Source: Chrysopilus asiliformis
Lineage: Eukaryota; Arthropoda; Insecta; Diptera; Rhagionidae
Direction: 5' to 3'
Length of the DNA: 64,000 bases
NCBI GenBank assembly: GCA_964034945.1
Contig: OZ035962.1
Coordinates: 35,305,943 to 35,369,942, forward strand
Below, in pieces: positions 32,696-44,148 of the stretch (the first letter of the stretch is position 1; every line of letters begins with the position of its first letter). The notes below the pieces were generated by a model. The model made no database searches. It was not told where the DNA came from and worked only from the letters and a program-made list of their open reading frames with translations. The position numbers were made by a program, and so were the translations under genes.

Positions 32696-34850
32696 AGCTT
32701 TTAAAAAATAAAGCACGTAAAAACGATGACGTTGTATATTTTAGTCGCATTTTAATAGATGACTAATTTTATATGGATTGGATACCGTATCTATTTTGAC
32801 GCGAGTTTTCTGAGAACGCATCTATCGCATAAAAACAGAGTTAGGTGTATATTACTATATGATTCTTATAAAATTTTATATGAAATCCATGCAAAAGAGC
32901 ACATTTTTGAATCCGAATAAAAAATCATTGAGCTTTTAACGAATTTCCTGGAATGTAACAATCAAAAGCTTTATTTAAGGAGAATTTTTCCAGGTACGAT
33001 AAAATCAGTATGGTGAAAAGCTTCTTGAACTTAAATTAAAATTAATCCTTCTTCTAAGTTATATCAGCGCCACCCTATGAAAATAGGTGTGTGTCTCTGA
33101 TGAAATTCCTTTTCAAAAGTACCGACTAGAAATATTAGGAGGAATAACCATTAAGGAATTTTTCTGCGTAAAAAGTGAATTCAATTGTAATCGATGAAAC
33201 TTTTATATATTGATCGAAACATCACAAGGAAGTTTTATTTATTCGCTGTTGCGTTCGTTGCGTTTGATTCTGGTGCAAAGTTAATGATATGCACCCTATA
33301 CAATTTGGTGCAGGAATAACGGAGTAGGAATATTAAATTGTATAAGGTTGCAAGGGCTAATGCACATCACAGTTTCCTGTATTTCTATCTCCGGTGTCGT
33401 ATTTTTACATGAATTCACACAACTGAACAAGTCTCAACTTAACTTGACGTTTACCGAATAAAGGGAAGTGTTTCACAATTCTCATTATCATTTACTACTG
33501 TTAAAGTTGTGTATGCAAATTCATATATTCGGCAGTTATGTGTTTATATTTCCGCAATGGCAATGTCCTTACTGTCAGAAGACCTTTCCGGTTATTAAGT
33601 TGACTAGAGACACTGTAAAAGTGCACTAATAATAATTATCCTGTACTGAATTTGCCGAATTTTGCACTGCTGTTAAGACAACGAAACATAGAATAGAACA
33701 GTTCTAGCGTTAAAAGAATAAACCACGAATCAAACACGTGACATACAAACCCTTATTTTATACAGTAAGCTCTACTCGCAGTTACTATAAAATTTAGATA
33801 CACTAAGGTTGTGTAGAAAAACTACATATTGATGCGACTGAAGGCATTTTCTGCGTTTTATAAAACGTTTTGAATCAATTTAAACAAGAAATATGTAAAA
33901 CGAAGGGCCAGTAACATACAGGAATATCTGTGCGAAAGGAAGGGATTCTGATATGTTATACAGGAATTCGATAAATTAGCATATCTTTGGCTTTCGTTTT
34001 GGTGTTGATCTTATGAACACTGAAAAGGCATTCATTGTCTTCTTGGTTTTTAGCTGAAAAAAAAAATTATCGAAGGGTACGAAAGGGTTGTTACGACGCA
34101 ACTGCAACTGATGAAAAGGTGTCCGCTTGATAGAGAAACGCTTTTTATTCATTCCTTAAAACTAATATCGTAGCGGTTTTACACGCGTCACATTTTTTCA
34201 ATATATATAGTTTTTTTTCGAATTCTCTGGAATTGTGATATGTTAATTGTTGCTGTCGCTACTGTGCCCTGTTTAATTTCAGTTGTTTATAGATCTTAGT
34301 ACGACTAAACGATTATCAGATATCTGAATACCATAAGTGACCTGGATAAATTGAAAATATGTTAATTGTTGAATATTTCCATTTTTGAGTTGAATTAAAA
34401 ACTCATCTTTTTTTTTACGTTAACCAACACATGACGGTAAAGTGCTATTAATATTGATATGGTGTATTTGCTTGGGAAAATTGAATAAAAAAACTTTTTA
34501 ATTATTTATTAGATGCTAATTTAAAGACCCGATTTGTTGTGATTTTTGTTATGCTTATTTTCTTTGAAGAGGTTTAAAATTCCCGTCAAGTGCAGGAAGT
34601 GAAAACGATAGTTAAGACAGGTAATTACGGTTTAACATTTTTAGGGTTATATGAGTGCATTTCAATAAGAATTTAATTTTTCTTTTCGTTTAGGATTTAT
34701 GTATATTGCGGAATGACAGTGGAGTGAGTAGTTTTCACAAATTTCCGTTGAACCTTTTCGTCGGTGGTTTAAAAAATTAAATAAATTTCTGAGTTTTTTT
34801 ATGGTGCTAACAAGCTTTTACGATATTTTCAGATATAAGTGGATACGAAA
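32696..34850. other. No recognisable feature
   Basis: I see no repeat copy or protein family here. Confidence 0.4.
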
Positions 34851-35445
34851 GCTACAATCGCCAGGGAGCAATCGTTGATTCTTTTTTTTATTGGAGGGAA
34901 GAAGGAATGCTCCGATTTTGTCCATTCAAGAACTTAGCTTCAATTTTCACAAAAATTAATTTGTGTAAAATGTCAAGACTCTAGCTCAATTCGTTTGGGA
35001 GTCAGCATTTTAAAAAGAGATATCCAATCCTTTGAATCAGTTTTGATTGATTAAAAAGCTGAGATTGTGAGTTTGGTTATTAAAATATTAATTTTTTTAA
35101 ATCAATATTTAAAATATTAAGAGCCAAGTAAAGATTAATTTTAACTCTTCACTACATGAATTCATTTATTTTTGACGAAAAAAATTGTAGCGACGTAATC
35201 CATATATGTATATAAAATTCTCTATTTGTTTGTACATTTGCACGTTCGATCTTATATTTTGTTTTTATATTAATCTAGGCCAGTTATGATCATAGCTGGC
35301 TTTAATTCAAGTTTATCTGTTTGCATTACATGAAAACAGCTGAACTGATTTTAATGAAACTCTACAGCTTATGTTAACGATATATTGGAATGAAAAATTG
35401 GCTATACACCTTTTAAGTGACTACTCCCTACAAATTGAACCGTTT
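34851..35445. other. Degraded repeat pieces
   Basis: About 34855-35000 keeps TGTAAAATGTCAAGACTCTA and GCTCAATTCG words of the A/B repeat families. About 35190-35360 (ATCCATATATGTATATAAAA, TCTCTATTTGTTTGT) resembles a common insect repeat of uncertain class. Confidence 0.35.
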
Positions 35446-35532
35446 CTCCCTCTACCTTCATACTCCCTTTACTTGGACTACTCCCTCTACCTTCATACTC
35501 CCTTTACTTTGACTACTCCCTCTACCTTCATA
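35446..35532 (+). repeat. 35-bp tandem repeat, about 2.5 copies
   Basis: CTCCCTCTACCTTCATACTC begins at 35446, 35481 and 35516. The array is bracketed by a direct repeat of AATTGAACCGTTT (about 35433 and 35535). Confidence 0.85.
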
Positions 35533-36312
35533 CGAATTGAACCGTTTTTTGTGGTTTTCTCGAAAACGTAGTATCATATTCGAAAATCAAATGAGACAAA
35601 ACGTATTTAGACTCTGATTTTACATAACTCTTCCATACATAAAAAATCAATCGAACCATTCTTTTCCACCTCTTCCATACGAAATTCAAAGATTTAAAAA
35701 AATCGTTGTCCGGTGTTTTTTCGTAATTTTTTACGCATTACAACGCCGGACCCCTTCCTACTGTCTCAATTATAACGAGGTATAACGTTAATTTCAAAGG
35801 CAAAATGTTATTAATTTTACGAAAAGTTTAATTGATTCTAATAAATTATTTATTCTTTGAAGAATTGTATTATATTTAGATTCCAAATTAACAACGTTTT
35901 CCATTGGTTTTTATTCACATTTCTTAAACGTTTCTTTGTACAAAATAAACAATTTTTCAGATAATGACAAGAAAACTTTTACTGGTTTTTAAGTATTAAT
36001 AAAACATAAATAAGTAAAAATATCGTTTTTATTTACTGATTAATTTTCATACATTTACAAAAAGAAAATATTTTTTATTATACTCTAACCCTTGAAAACA
36101 ACACGAATCAATCATATTGGTGAACAGTAAATATATATCTGAAAATAGAAAAAAAAGTTAAAAATGGCACGTAATTAAAAACTTCTGATACAGAAAATTT
36201 TAAAATGTATAAATATTTGATTAAGTATTTGTTTAAACTTTTAAATTTTTACAGTTGGTCATACGTATAAAATAATAATTGAAATTATAAATGCTGTTTA
36301 TAAGACACAATA
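35533..36312. other. No recognisable feature
   Basis: AT-rich with no gene seen. Confidence 0.4.
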
Positions 36313-36820
36313 GGGCTATTCACTCTTTATCGTAGTTGATTGTAAATTCGTAGAATCGTAAATAAAATCGTAGTTTTTTGACAGTTCTCCATATAAATTT
36401 TTTTACGACATGTCTTAACCTCACTTTATTAGAATTACGACAAAAACTACTTTTTTACCATACACCCGAAGGTATGGTAAAATAGTAGTTTTTGTCGTAC
36501 TTCTAATAAAGTGAGGTTAAGACATGTTTTGTGACATGTCAACTTGGTTCCAACTCTAAAATGGACATTGGAAAAGTAAGTAAATTAAAGTACTTATATG
36601 ATTTAGTATAAATTAAGAGTTAAAAAATGCTTTAGGTAAAAAAATAAGAGCTAAAAAATGCTTTAGGTATTTAGGTAAAAAAATAAATAAAAGAGTCAAA
36701 AATTTACGACAAAACCCTCAACCTCTAGTAAAGCGCTGCTCACGCTTTGTTGTACTTTTCCATCGTAGATTTACATTACAATCTACGATTTTACTATCTA
36801 CGATAAAGAGTGAATTGCCC
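36313..36820 (+). mobile_element. Harbinger-type MITE 'F', copy F1
   Basis: Ends GGGCTATTCACTCTTTATCG and, inverted, GGGCAATTCACTCTTTATCG. Long internal inverted blocks include GTGAGGTTAAGACATGT and CTACGATTTTAC. Flanking triplets are ATA and TAA, not identical. A second copy in reverse lies at 60452-60909. Confidence 0.75.
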
Positions 36821-36904
36821 TAATGTTTTCTATCTATAAGACACATTGAAATATATATTTATCGATGAACAGATTTGAATTTTTTTTTATATATGGCGAA
36901 ACCA

Positions 36905-37235
36905 TGGTTAAACACAAATAATTCGCTCTGGCTTGATGGGGCTATGTTGGCTTAACCTTAGAATTCGCACAAGGTTTGTGGCATCGGAGTATAAATACTC
37001 GAATCGAGTTTTACTGCACCAAAATCCTGTAAGCCTGCGTGGAAGCTGGTAAAGCAGGCTCTGATGACGGTGAGCCAGCTTCCATACCAGAAACAGGCTC
37101 CTGATGGGTTTTCACGGCAGACATGCCTGACATATTTGTAATTGGATGTGGAAACATCCGCAAAAATAATATAATATTTTTGTTATATTATTTTTTGTTT
37201 TTGCAGACCTATAAGCCGAAAAAATCCAATAGGAT
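36905..37235 (-). mobile_element. Internal fragment of TIR element E (E4)
   Basis: Matches the long form E2: TTCGCTCTGGCTTGATGGGG, GAGTATAAATACTCGAATCG, GTAAGCCTGCGTGGAAGCTG and TTTTTGCAGAC. It lacks both element ends. Confidence 0.75.
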
Positions 37236-38062
37236 TATGTATAAGTAATATATAAATAGTTAAGTGGCCTAAAACAATTAATAACTTTTAAAATAAAACA
37301 AGAAATTATTCAACTTTTTATGTTTCTCCATTAATCACTTAAATTCAATACAGACATGTGCGTTCAGCGCATTTACATTTTACCATAATTCGACAACGAT
37401 GAGGTGTGAAGATATAAACACAAAATTAGAATAAATTAAAAAGTATACAAGCATCTTACAATACTTGGCTATGCGGTAAAAATATCTGCTATTATGTTTA
37501 AAGTGTCAATAATTAATTTAAATAATAGTGCAATTATTAAACCAAATTTATACATATTTGTATGGTTTGTTTTTATTAATTTTTGTTTATATTTATATAG
37601 TCGTACATTTCATTCATCAGATTTTTTATTCATTCTATTTACAGTCACTGTTTCCACTTATGTGTATATTATTTTTTTAGAATGATATATAATTTCATGA
37701 TAAAATATGTAAAAATTATTACACATAATAAAAATCAATAATAACATTGTAACGATTTGATAGAATGAATAAATCGAGGGAAATAAATTACATAATATAG
37801 ATTTTGATTGAAATATTGAACACTTCTTTTTTTTGTAGGGCCTATTGTTAGAGTGATTAATGCAAAACGGAAAACACATATTTAGGAAAAACAAAACTAA
37901 TAATTGTATTATTTTTCTTTATTATGCGATAATTTTATAAACAATATTAATCTCAATCGTTAAGTAGTTAGAGAAATCTGGTTAAAGATTTTAATCCGTG
38001 ATCGAATTTAAAATGGCATCACTCATTGTTGAATTAATACACATTTTCAAATGATAATTTGA
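37236..38062. other. No recognisable feature
   Basis: AT-rich DNA. Confidence 0.4.
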
Positions 38063-38330
38063 ATTTATTATCACTTAGACCCGTTTGCATCACTTTAACT
38101 TAGAAACTCGGACGTAAGTTTTACTTAAGGTCCGTTTGCGCCAACTATTCTTAAAAATTAAGTTGTGCGGAGCCTTCTTAAACCATAAAAATTCTTTGAC
38201 TTAAATAATTTAAGTCAAGCTTAAGTTGATAAGTTTCGTTGGTGCAAACGATTATAAGTCGCAGAATTTCTACGGTATAAGTAAGCTAAGCTTAATTTTT
38301 TAAGAACTTTATGGGCAAACGCATGGTTAG
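38063..38330. repeat. Fold-back repeat, probable degraded MITE
   Basis: CCGTTTGCAT near 38091 pairs with ATGGGCAAACGCATGG near 38311. Inside, TCCGTTTGCGCCAAC (38131) pairs with TTGGTGCAAACG (38239), with TTAAGT/ACTTAA words between. No clear target duplication is seen. Confidence 0.45.
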
Positions 38331-39336
38331 AACCACAAATTCTTAAACACAGGATTTAATTTAAAGCACTTTTTCAAAACTCTCAGTAATCATGAAACCA
38401 TTAATTAACTAGTAAAAATTATAAAAAAAAAAATAAAATTATTATCAAGCGTTAATTTCATAACTTTTTTCGCTATGTTATTGACAGCCACTTGTGTCTA
38501 TCAAAAAATCAAAAATGCCGTCGCAAATGTGAAATTATCTTACCGCCTAGGCATTCTGAATGAAAATTCCGTGATACACACACATTCTACAAGCTGGTAA
38601 CAAATACAATAGCAGTATTTTCCCGATTTTCTTTATTTGCTGTTGGTTCTCCCCTATATATCGATTTCATAGATGCGGGAAAATGTCGTACAACTTCCAA
38701 AGAAAAATGACACCACCCACTGATAGAAAAATTCCCCTCGGGGATCGCAATCCACCATATATTTCAATGGAATAGTATTTATTATCCTGGCGGTTGGTAT
38801 TGTATTTTGTATCCTAGAATTATGAACAGGGTGACCAAATCAGAGAATTTCATTCAGCGGCGCGCGCTCTTCAAATCATTTTAAATGCATTTTGTCACGT
38901 GTTACCATATCCTTGCATCGCAGTAGAGAGTGTGAAAAGTGTAAAGGGAAATGCCTAGTTTAAACTAGGCCCATTGCTATAAACAGGACCAAAGGATGTA
39001 TGAAGCTGTGTGTGCGATGAAATGTCTGTATTTACACGTAGGCATTAAATTTTCCAGCCAGTTGAATTGGCAAAAAAGGGGTGGAGCTTTAAGTTAGTTG
39101 GTCTCCCAACTCGGTATGACATTTAATTTTTTTTTTCGCCTGGTAATTGTGCAATTTACACATATCTCACTCTATCATCAGTATTTCAATAGATTTATTC
39201 CAATGGAACGCACTATAAGTCTATGCGATCGAGAGAACCGCTATATGGTAGACATTGGTTCTTTCTTTTTACCGCCCGTTTCTTGCATGGAATCCGTAGA
39301 AGTCGACATTAAAAGGAGGCGGCATCTCACACCACA

Positions 39337-39344
39337 TGACGTCA
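39337..39344. promoter_or_regulatory. Perfect CRE palindrome TGACGTCA
   Basis: The octamer lies in CACATGACGTCACATGG about 2.9 kb upstream of the vvl ATG, in a locally GC-richer segment. CREB/ATF-type bZIP proteins bind this sequence. Function here is inference. Confidence 0.35.
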
Positions 39345-40844
39345 CATGGCAACTGCGTATCCGGTCATGTGCCGAGGAGCTAATGGAATAAAGTGTTAGT
39401 GATAGGATGTCATAGTGTAAGTGTTGACTGGAATGGTTGGTAGGCTGTATTTTGATCAGGTTCGTTTTCCACGTGTAGAATGGTGTGTGAGGCTTGGCTA
39501 TAGTGTTGGCGGCTTTAACACTAGCCTAAACCAGCTATACAGAATGATGTGTTTGACAATCAGCTGGTAGAATGGGCAAAACATATAAATATCCGTTGTT
39601 CTGTTTCGCGTAAGGGTTCTTGATGTGAAACTTTATGTGTGTGAGTGTGTGTGTGTTACGAAAACACTGGAAGGCAACCAATCTTTATACAAAGCATCCA
39701 TACTTAACACTTGAATGATTTTCCATTTACGTCTGTATATATTAGCTATATAGTGCACATTGCTATTACACACAATCTCACAAACAACCGAAAACACTAC
39801 GCGACGAATGGAATCTCTTAACACTTTTCTGGTTCTGTTCTACACTATGTTCCGTGCTATGCCCCTGCCGCGCCACCCCGAAATTCTTATAGTAGACTTG
39901 CAGTCGGTGTAGCTGCTATGCTCTGCTTCGGCTTCTTACTTGCGCTGGCGACGTGTGTTTTGTATCTAAACTGGAACTGGAACCAACCCAACTAAAAAGG
40001 TTAGATGACGGCTCTCATTCGATGAATCGTGAATCGGAAATAATGTATAATGTATACAAACACATAAAAAATCCTTGGAACTCTGTTCAATAGTTGAATA
40101 TCGTTAGTTGACTCCGATAGCTCGATGAGTTTACACGTGAAAATAAGATTTTAGTCGACTTTGTTTGTTGTTTTCATTTTGTTTAAAAAAAAAAGCTCAA
40201 TCAAAATAAATAGATATTCAAATAAAAGAATTTATAACAAATAGTAGAAGAAGAGAATTAAAACAAGAATCATTGTGGAACTCGTTTTGTTATTTATATT
40301 TTAATTTTTGCGCATATTGTTTTAAAAGTTATAATGGAGAACAATAATTGTTCCATTTGTTTTCCAAAAAAACTGAATTTCGTGAAAATACATAAAATTT
40401 AGCAACAATCATAGTACAATCTGTAAGAATGTTAGTGCTGTCATGTCTGAAAACTTATTTAGTGGATCCTGTTTAATTAGTTTTTAATTTTCAAAGATAC
40501 ATAATTTTTTCAACCACACCAAAAAAACCACAGTAAACAAAAACTCGTGTGTGCCGGTGTGCCGAAAACACCAGAAAAGAGAAACCTTCAAATGTGTTAT
40601 CAGCAATCCTTTAAGAAATCAATTAATAATAATTTAATAATAATCGCTTTTCGCGACGGGCTGACATAATATGAAAACATAACTATACTAGTAATTAAAA
40701 AGTTTAAGTGATTTAATTTGAATTTGATGGTAAACAGTGTCTTTGTATTTGTAAATTAGAATTGTGAATAAATAGAAATTAAAATTCATTGAATGAATTT
40801 TCAAAAAAAAGAAGAGAAAAATTAAAATTTCAAAGAATGTGTTT

Positions 40845-40852
40845 ATTTGCAT
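40845..40852 (+). promoter_or_regulatory. Perfect POU octamer ATTTGCAT upstream of vvl
   Basis: ATTTGCAT, the canonical POU-domain site, lies about 1.35 kb upstream of the vvl ATG. Drosophila vvl is known to maintain its own expression, so an autoregulatory site is plausible. A window this AT-rich should hold a few octamers by chance (others at about 1106, 33506 and 62593), so position is the only support. Confidence 0.35.
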
Positions 40853-42132
40853 ATGTTGAATAATTTGTGTTGATTCAGTGGAAATTCACAAATGAATAAT
40901 AACGAATAACAAAAAAAAAAATTTACCACAAAAAAATTGTTTTTTAAAAAAAAAAAAAACAAGTGATACATTGACACATATTTCATATACTCCGAAAGGG
41001 AATGTAGAAAGGATTTAAATGTTCAACGATGAATGTTTATTTGAAAAAACAAAAAGCTTAGCATTGATAAGTGAACATAACCGTTACATGTTGGACCATC
41101 ACACAATATATTCAAATAAGGATTTCTCCTGGGTTCGCATCAATAGTCCTGCTTGGATTTTAATAAGCTAATTTTTTTGTTTACCATATTGGTTCTACAA
41201 TACGCTCAGGCTATTAGTTTACTCTCTAATGGTATACTTATCCTAGAAACCATAACAAAATCAAGTATACGAGCTGAAATACTGTTTTGAATTCTACCTT
41301 AAATAATTTATATATAAATTTAATGTGCGCGACGCGGCGGCTTCATCTTTAGTTATTTCATACACGATCTTAAAGTAATAAGTACTAAAAAGGGGCATTA
41401 AAAATATAGATGAATTTTTTAAATTGAAATTAATTTTGTGATAAATCCTTGAAATATAGTAAAAGGGAATAAATTTTTGCTCACACTCAGATACAGATAC
41501 ACTTAATAGAATTTTTCTAGATCAAAATTAGTTTTAAACATTGTAAGGTTCATTTAATATATGTAAATTATATTTGTACTGTACCATTTTTACTATTGTT
41601 AGAATACTAGGTTTTTTTTACTATTGCCTGTAAAAGATTCATAAGTAACTCTGTTAAAAGTTTTTTTTGTTTATTCTTAATATTGTGATTTAAAAAAATA
41701 AACATTTGAAACCGGTGTATACAAGAAAAAAATACTATTACTTCTACAATAAGGAAAGAAATGTCATTTGTTTATTAGAAATTGGAAAGTGTTCTTTGTT
41801 TGGATTTCTCTCTTCTGTGGAACAAATACTTGGCTCAAATTTGTCAAAAAAGTGCCGGAAATTGGAAATTTTTTTTTAAAATAATTTTTATCCTATAACG
41901 CCGAGAATTACGTCTGGAGTCTGGGTCGTCGTAGAACAACAGTGATTAAGGGTAGATCATACAAAACAACGAGTCATATTGAATATTAAATCAACAATAA
42001 CAACTTGATAATATTCGCGAAGGATTTAAATAAAAAAGCACGATAAGAGTGCGTGTGCAAACGGTGTGTGTGGTGATATGATATAGGAAACAAATAATTT
42101 TTTCGAAAATTGTTTTTTCAAAAGTCGTTAAA

Positions 42133-42198
42133 CTGAGCCCCAATTTGGAGCCCTACCCCGCCAGCGTGGAGGGGCTTAATAGCCCTAGAGCGGTGGGG
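42133..42198 (+). other. In-frame GC-rich stretch before the vvl ATG; possible non-AUG extension
   Basis: The vvl frame stays open upstream to a TGA at 42079-42081. From CTG at 42133 composition jumps from A/T-runs to coding-like sequence giving [20 protein letters not shown] then VG before the ATG. CTG (with A at -3) or TTG at 42145 could initiate weakly. The simplest reading is 5' UTR. Confidence 0.35.
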
Positions 42199-43443
42199 AT
42201 GGCCGCCACCACATACATGACAACCGCATCGGGTGATTTAGATATGGCCCTGGGCGGAGGTGGTTATCACACATCGTCGCCACGAAGTGCAACGGATGCT
42301 GGTGAAATGAAATATATGCAACATCACCATCATCATCATCACCATCAATTGCCGTCATCGCCAAGTCCAAATACCGGCGGCGGTGCCGGTGGCTTAGGAT
42401 CGGTGACGGCCAGCGGATTGGGTGGCGTCGGCGGTAATCCTTGGACAGCTTTACATCCATCAGATCCCTGGGCATTGCAATCGCATCATACACACCATCA
42501 CCCCGCGGATGTTAAACAAGAAATGTCACATTTATCACAGCAGACGAGAGCGCAACAGGGTATGGCATCGCCGCATGCATGGCATGCACCAGTCCACGCG
42601 TCCGCACATTACGCTCCGACCGGTGGCTCGCCGCTGCAATATCATCATGCGATGAACGGAATGTTACATCATCCTGCCCACCATCCTCATCAAGGCGTTG
42701 CACCGCTGCATCATGCCCTCCGGGGAGATTCACCGCAACTGCACCTGCATCCTCATCATCTGCAAGGCGATCGTGATGCGAGTGCCGGCGAAGAGGACAC
42801 ACCAACTTCGGATGATTTAGAGGCATTTGCGAAACAATTCAAACAGCGTAGAATCAAATTGGGGTTTACACAGGCGGATGTTGGCTTAGCTTTAGGTACA
42901 TTATACGGTAACGTTTTCTCACAGACAACGATATGCCGATTTGAGGCTTTACAATTAAGTTTTAAGAATATGTGCAAACTGAAACCATTGCTACAAAAAT
43001 GGCTGGAGGAGGCTGATTCAACGACAGGATCACCGACTAGTATCGATAAGATTGCCGCACAGGGCCGAAAACGGAAGAAACGTACCAGTATCGAGGTATC
43101 AGTTAAGGGTGCTTTAGAACAACATTTTCATAAGCAACCGAAACCGTCGGCCCAAGAGATATCATCGCTAGCCGATACGCTACAATTAGAAAAGGAAGTG
43201 GTACGCGTATGGTTTTGTAATCGTAGGCAAAAAGAGAAGCGTATGACACCACCAAACACATTAGGCAATGAAATGATGGATGGCATGCCACCGACACATT
43301 TACATAGTGGCCATGGCGGATATCATCCACATCATGACGTTCACGGTAGTCCAATGGGGGCACATAGTCATAGCCATAGTCCGCCAATGCTTAGCCCACA
43401 GAATATGCAAAGTGCTGGTGGCCACCAGTTAACGGCCCACTAG
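42199..43443 (+). CDS. vvl: Ventral veins lacking (drifter/Cf1a), class III POU-homeodomain factor
   Basis: A 414-residue nuclear DNA-binding regulator; in Drosophila it acts in trachea, neurons, wing veins and hormone-producing tissue. The start [20 protein letters not shown] matches the Drosophila N-terminus and the ATG has G at -3 and +4, so I place it at 42199. Order: a Gly/His/Ser-rich N-terminal half with an eight-His run (near residue 40) and [16 protein letters not shown]-specific domain about 198-273 ([36 protein letters not shown]); linker with [13 protein letters not shown]; homeodomain about 291-350 ending [12 protein letters not shown] with the POU-type Cys at position 50; then a His/Pro/Ser tail ending [13 protein letters not shown]. 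Length is close to fly Vvl (about 427). There is no intron, as in Drosophila. The stop is TAG followed by CAATCA, a leaky context. Confidence 0.97.
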   Translation: MAATTYMTTASGDLDMALGGGGYHTSSPRSATDAGEMKYMQHHHHHHHHQLPSSPSPNTGGGAGGLGSVTASGLGGVGGNPWTALHPSDPWALQSHHTHHHPADVKQEMSHLSQQTRAQQGMASPHAWHAPVHASAHYAPTGGSPLQYHHAMNGMLHHPAHHPHQGVAPLHHALRGDSPQLHLHPHHLQGDRDASAGEEDTPTSDDLEAFAKQFKQRRIKLGFTQADVGLALGTLYGNVFSQTTICRFEALQLSFKNMCKLKPLLQKWLEEADSTTGSPTSIDKIAAQGRKRKKRTSIEVSVKGALEQHFHKQPKPSAQEISSLADTLQLEKEVVRVWFCNRRQKEKRMTPPNTLGNEMMDGMPPTHLHSGHGGYHPHHDVHGSPMGAHSHSHSPPMLSPQNMQSAGGHQLTAH

Positions 43444-43449
43444 CAATCA
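43441..43449 (+). promoter_or_regulatory. Leaky stop context UAG-CAA-UCA
   Basis: The vvl stop and next two codons fit the tobamovirus-type readthrough consensus UAG-CAR-YYA at every position. C at +4 is also the most permissive base for readthrough in insects. A short GGAG/CTCC hairpin can form at 43458-43470, too small to rely on. Confidence 0.7.
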
Positions 43450-44148
43450 GAAATCCAGGAGTCCAACTCCGCTGTAGCTGCAACATCCTCCGCATCGGTC
43501 TCGACGGTGGCGTCGCTGCATCACCAACATCAGCAGCAGCAACAACATACGCCATCGTCATCGTCGGTATCATCAACGTTGACAACGACTGTACTATCAC
43601 CGCACAGTCCATTAGGCAATGCTCATCATAATAACAATAATAATAATAATAATAATAATAACAACAACAACAACAATAATAATAATAACAACCATAATCA
43701 CAATAATAATAATGATAGCAGTGGTGATTCATTAACTCAGGTGACTAAAACAAGTGCTTCAATAGCGGCCGCCGCTGCTGCTGCAATGTATATAGATCCA
43801 ACAAGATATCAGCAGCATCATCCGACGGCGCATTTAAATCCGCATCATCTGAACCATCACCATACACACCATCCGCATCATCATCCGCATTTGCATCATA
43901 CTGATCAGCAACATTTGCATCAGCAACATTCGCAACAGCCACCGCCGCCGCCAACAGTTGGCATGCCGCAATCACCGACATCGACATCGAGCCAGCAATT
44001 TAATTTCCATCATCATCACCACCACCATCAGCAGCAACAGCAACAGCAGCAACTTCACGCTAGAAGATTGTTCCACGAGTGGACCCTGCAATTCGGCGCT
44101 ACCGGACCAGCAAGTGTACGCCATTTTAATAGTTTTAGTGGTGAATAA
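43444..44148 (+). CDS. vvl: In-frame vvl extension, probable stop-codon readthrough region
   Basis: Directly after the vvl TAG the same frame has 234 sense codons to TAA at 44146-44148. The predicted tail begins QSEIQESNSAVAATSSASV and holds a Gln run, SVSSTLTTTVLSPHSPLGNA, 21 consecutive Asn (about 43630-43692), an Ala run followed by MYIDPTRYQQHHPTAHLNPH, several His/Gln tracts, PPPPPTVGMPQSPTSTSS, and a non-repetitive end with ARRLFHEWTLQFGATGPASV and FNSFSGE. Runs use mixed synonymous codons (AAT/AAC, CAG/CAA, CAT/CAC), so they are not pure microsatellites. GC content drops sharply right after the TAA. The stop context TAG-CAA-TCA fits UAG-CAR-YYA, known to promote readthrough. Product with readthrough: 649 residues. 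The alternative is a repeat-rich 3' UTR open by chance. Confidence 0.72.
   Translation, partial: QSEIQESNSAVAATSSASVSTVASLHHQHQQQQQHTPSSSSVSSTLTTTVLSPHSPLGNAHHNNNNNNNNNNNNNNNNNNNNNHNHNNNNDSSGDSLTQVTKTSASIAAAAAAAMYIDPTRYQQHHPTAHLNPHHLNHHHTHHPHHHPHLHHTDQQHLHQQHSQQPPPPPTVGMPQSPTSTSSQQFNFHHHHHHHQQQQQQQQLHARRLFHEWTLQFGATGPASVRHFNSFSGE

Larger units (their letters stand above)
38331..42132. other. vvl upstream region and probable 5' UTR, free of recognisable transposons
   Basis: No repeat family of this window occurs here. A GC-richer patch at about 39840-39970 (CCCCTGCCGCGCCACCCCGA) could include a promoter, but I find no convincing TATA-Inr-DPE set. The last ~2 kb are A/T-runs with many short upstream frames, consistent with a long untranslated leader as expected for vvl. 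The transcription start is not determined. Confidence 0.4.

Noticed and set aside
35446..35532. Tandem repeat as a coding Pro/Ser/Leu/Tyr repeat
   Set aside because: The period of 35 is not a multiple of three, so a protein repeat is excluded.
39204..39391. 62-codon ATG frame upstream of vvl (MERTISLCDRENRYMVDIGS...)
   Set aside because: No recognisable domain and no coding evidence beyond length; could be a 5' UTR frame. Conservation testing would decide.
42145..42147. TTG at 42145 as the vvl start
   Set aside because: Not an AUG, and the next in-frame ATG at 42199 matches the Drosophila N-terminus with a good context. Kept only as a possible minor non-AUG start.
42185..43732. Antisense and other-frame open frames across vvl (e.g. 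minus 42185-42493, 42512-42826, 43103-43387, 43391-43732)
   Set aside because: They mirror the His/Gly/Asn-rich codons of the vvl frame, lack their own ATG or context, and encode only repeat-derived Tyr/Cys or Arg-rich strings.
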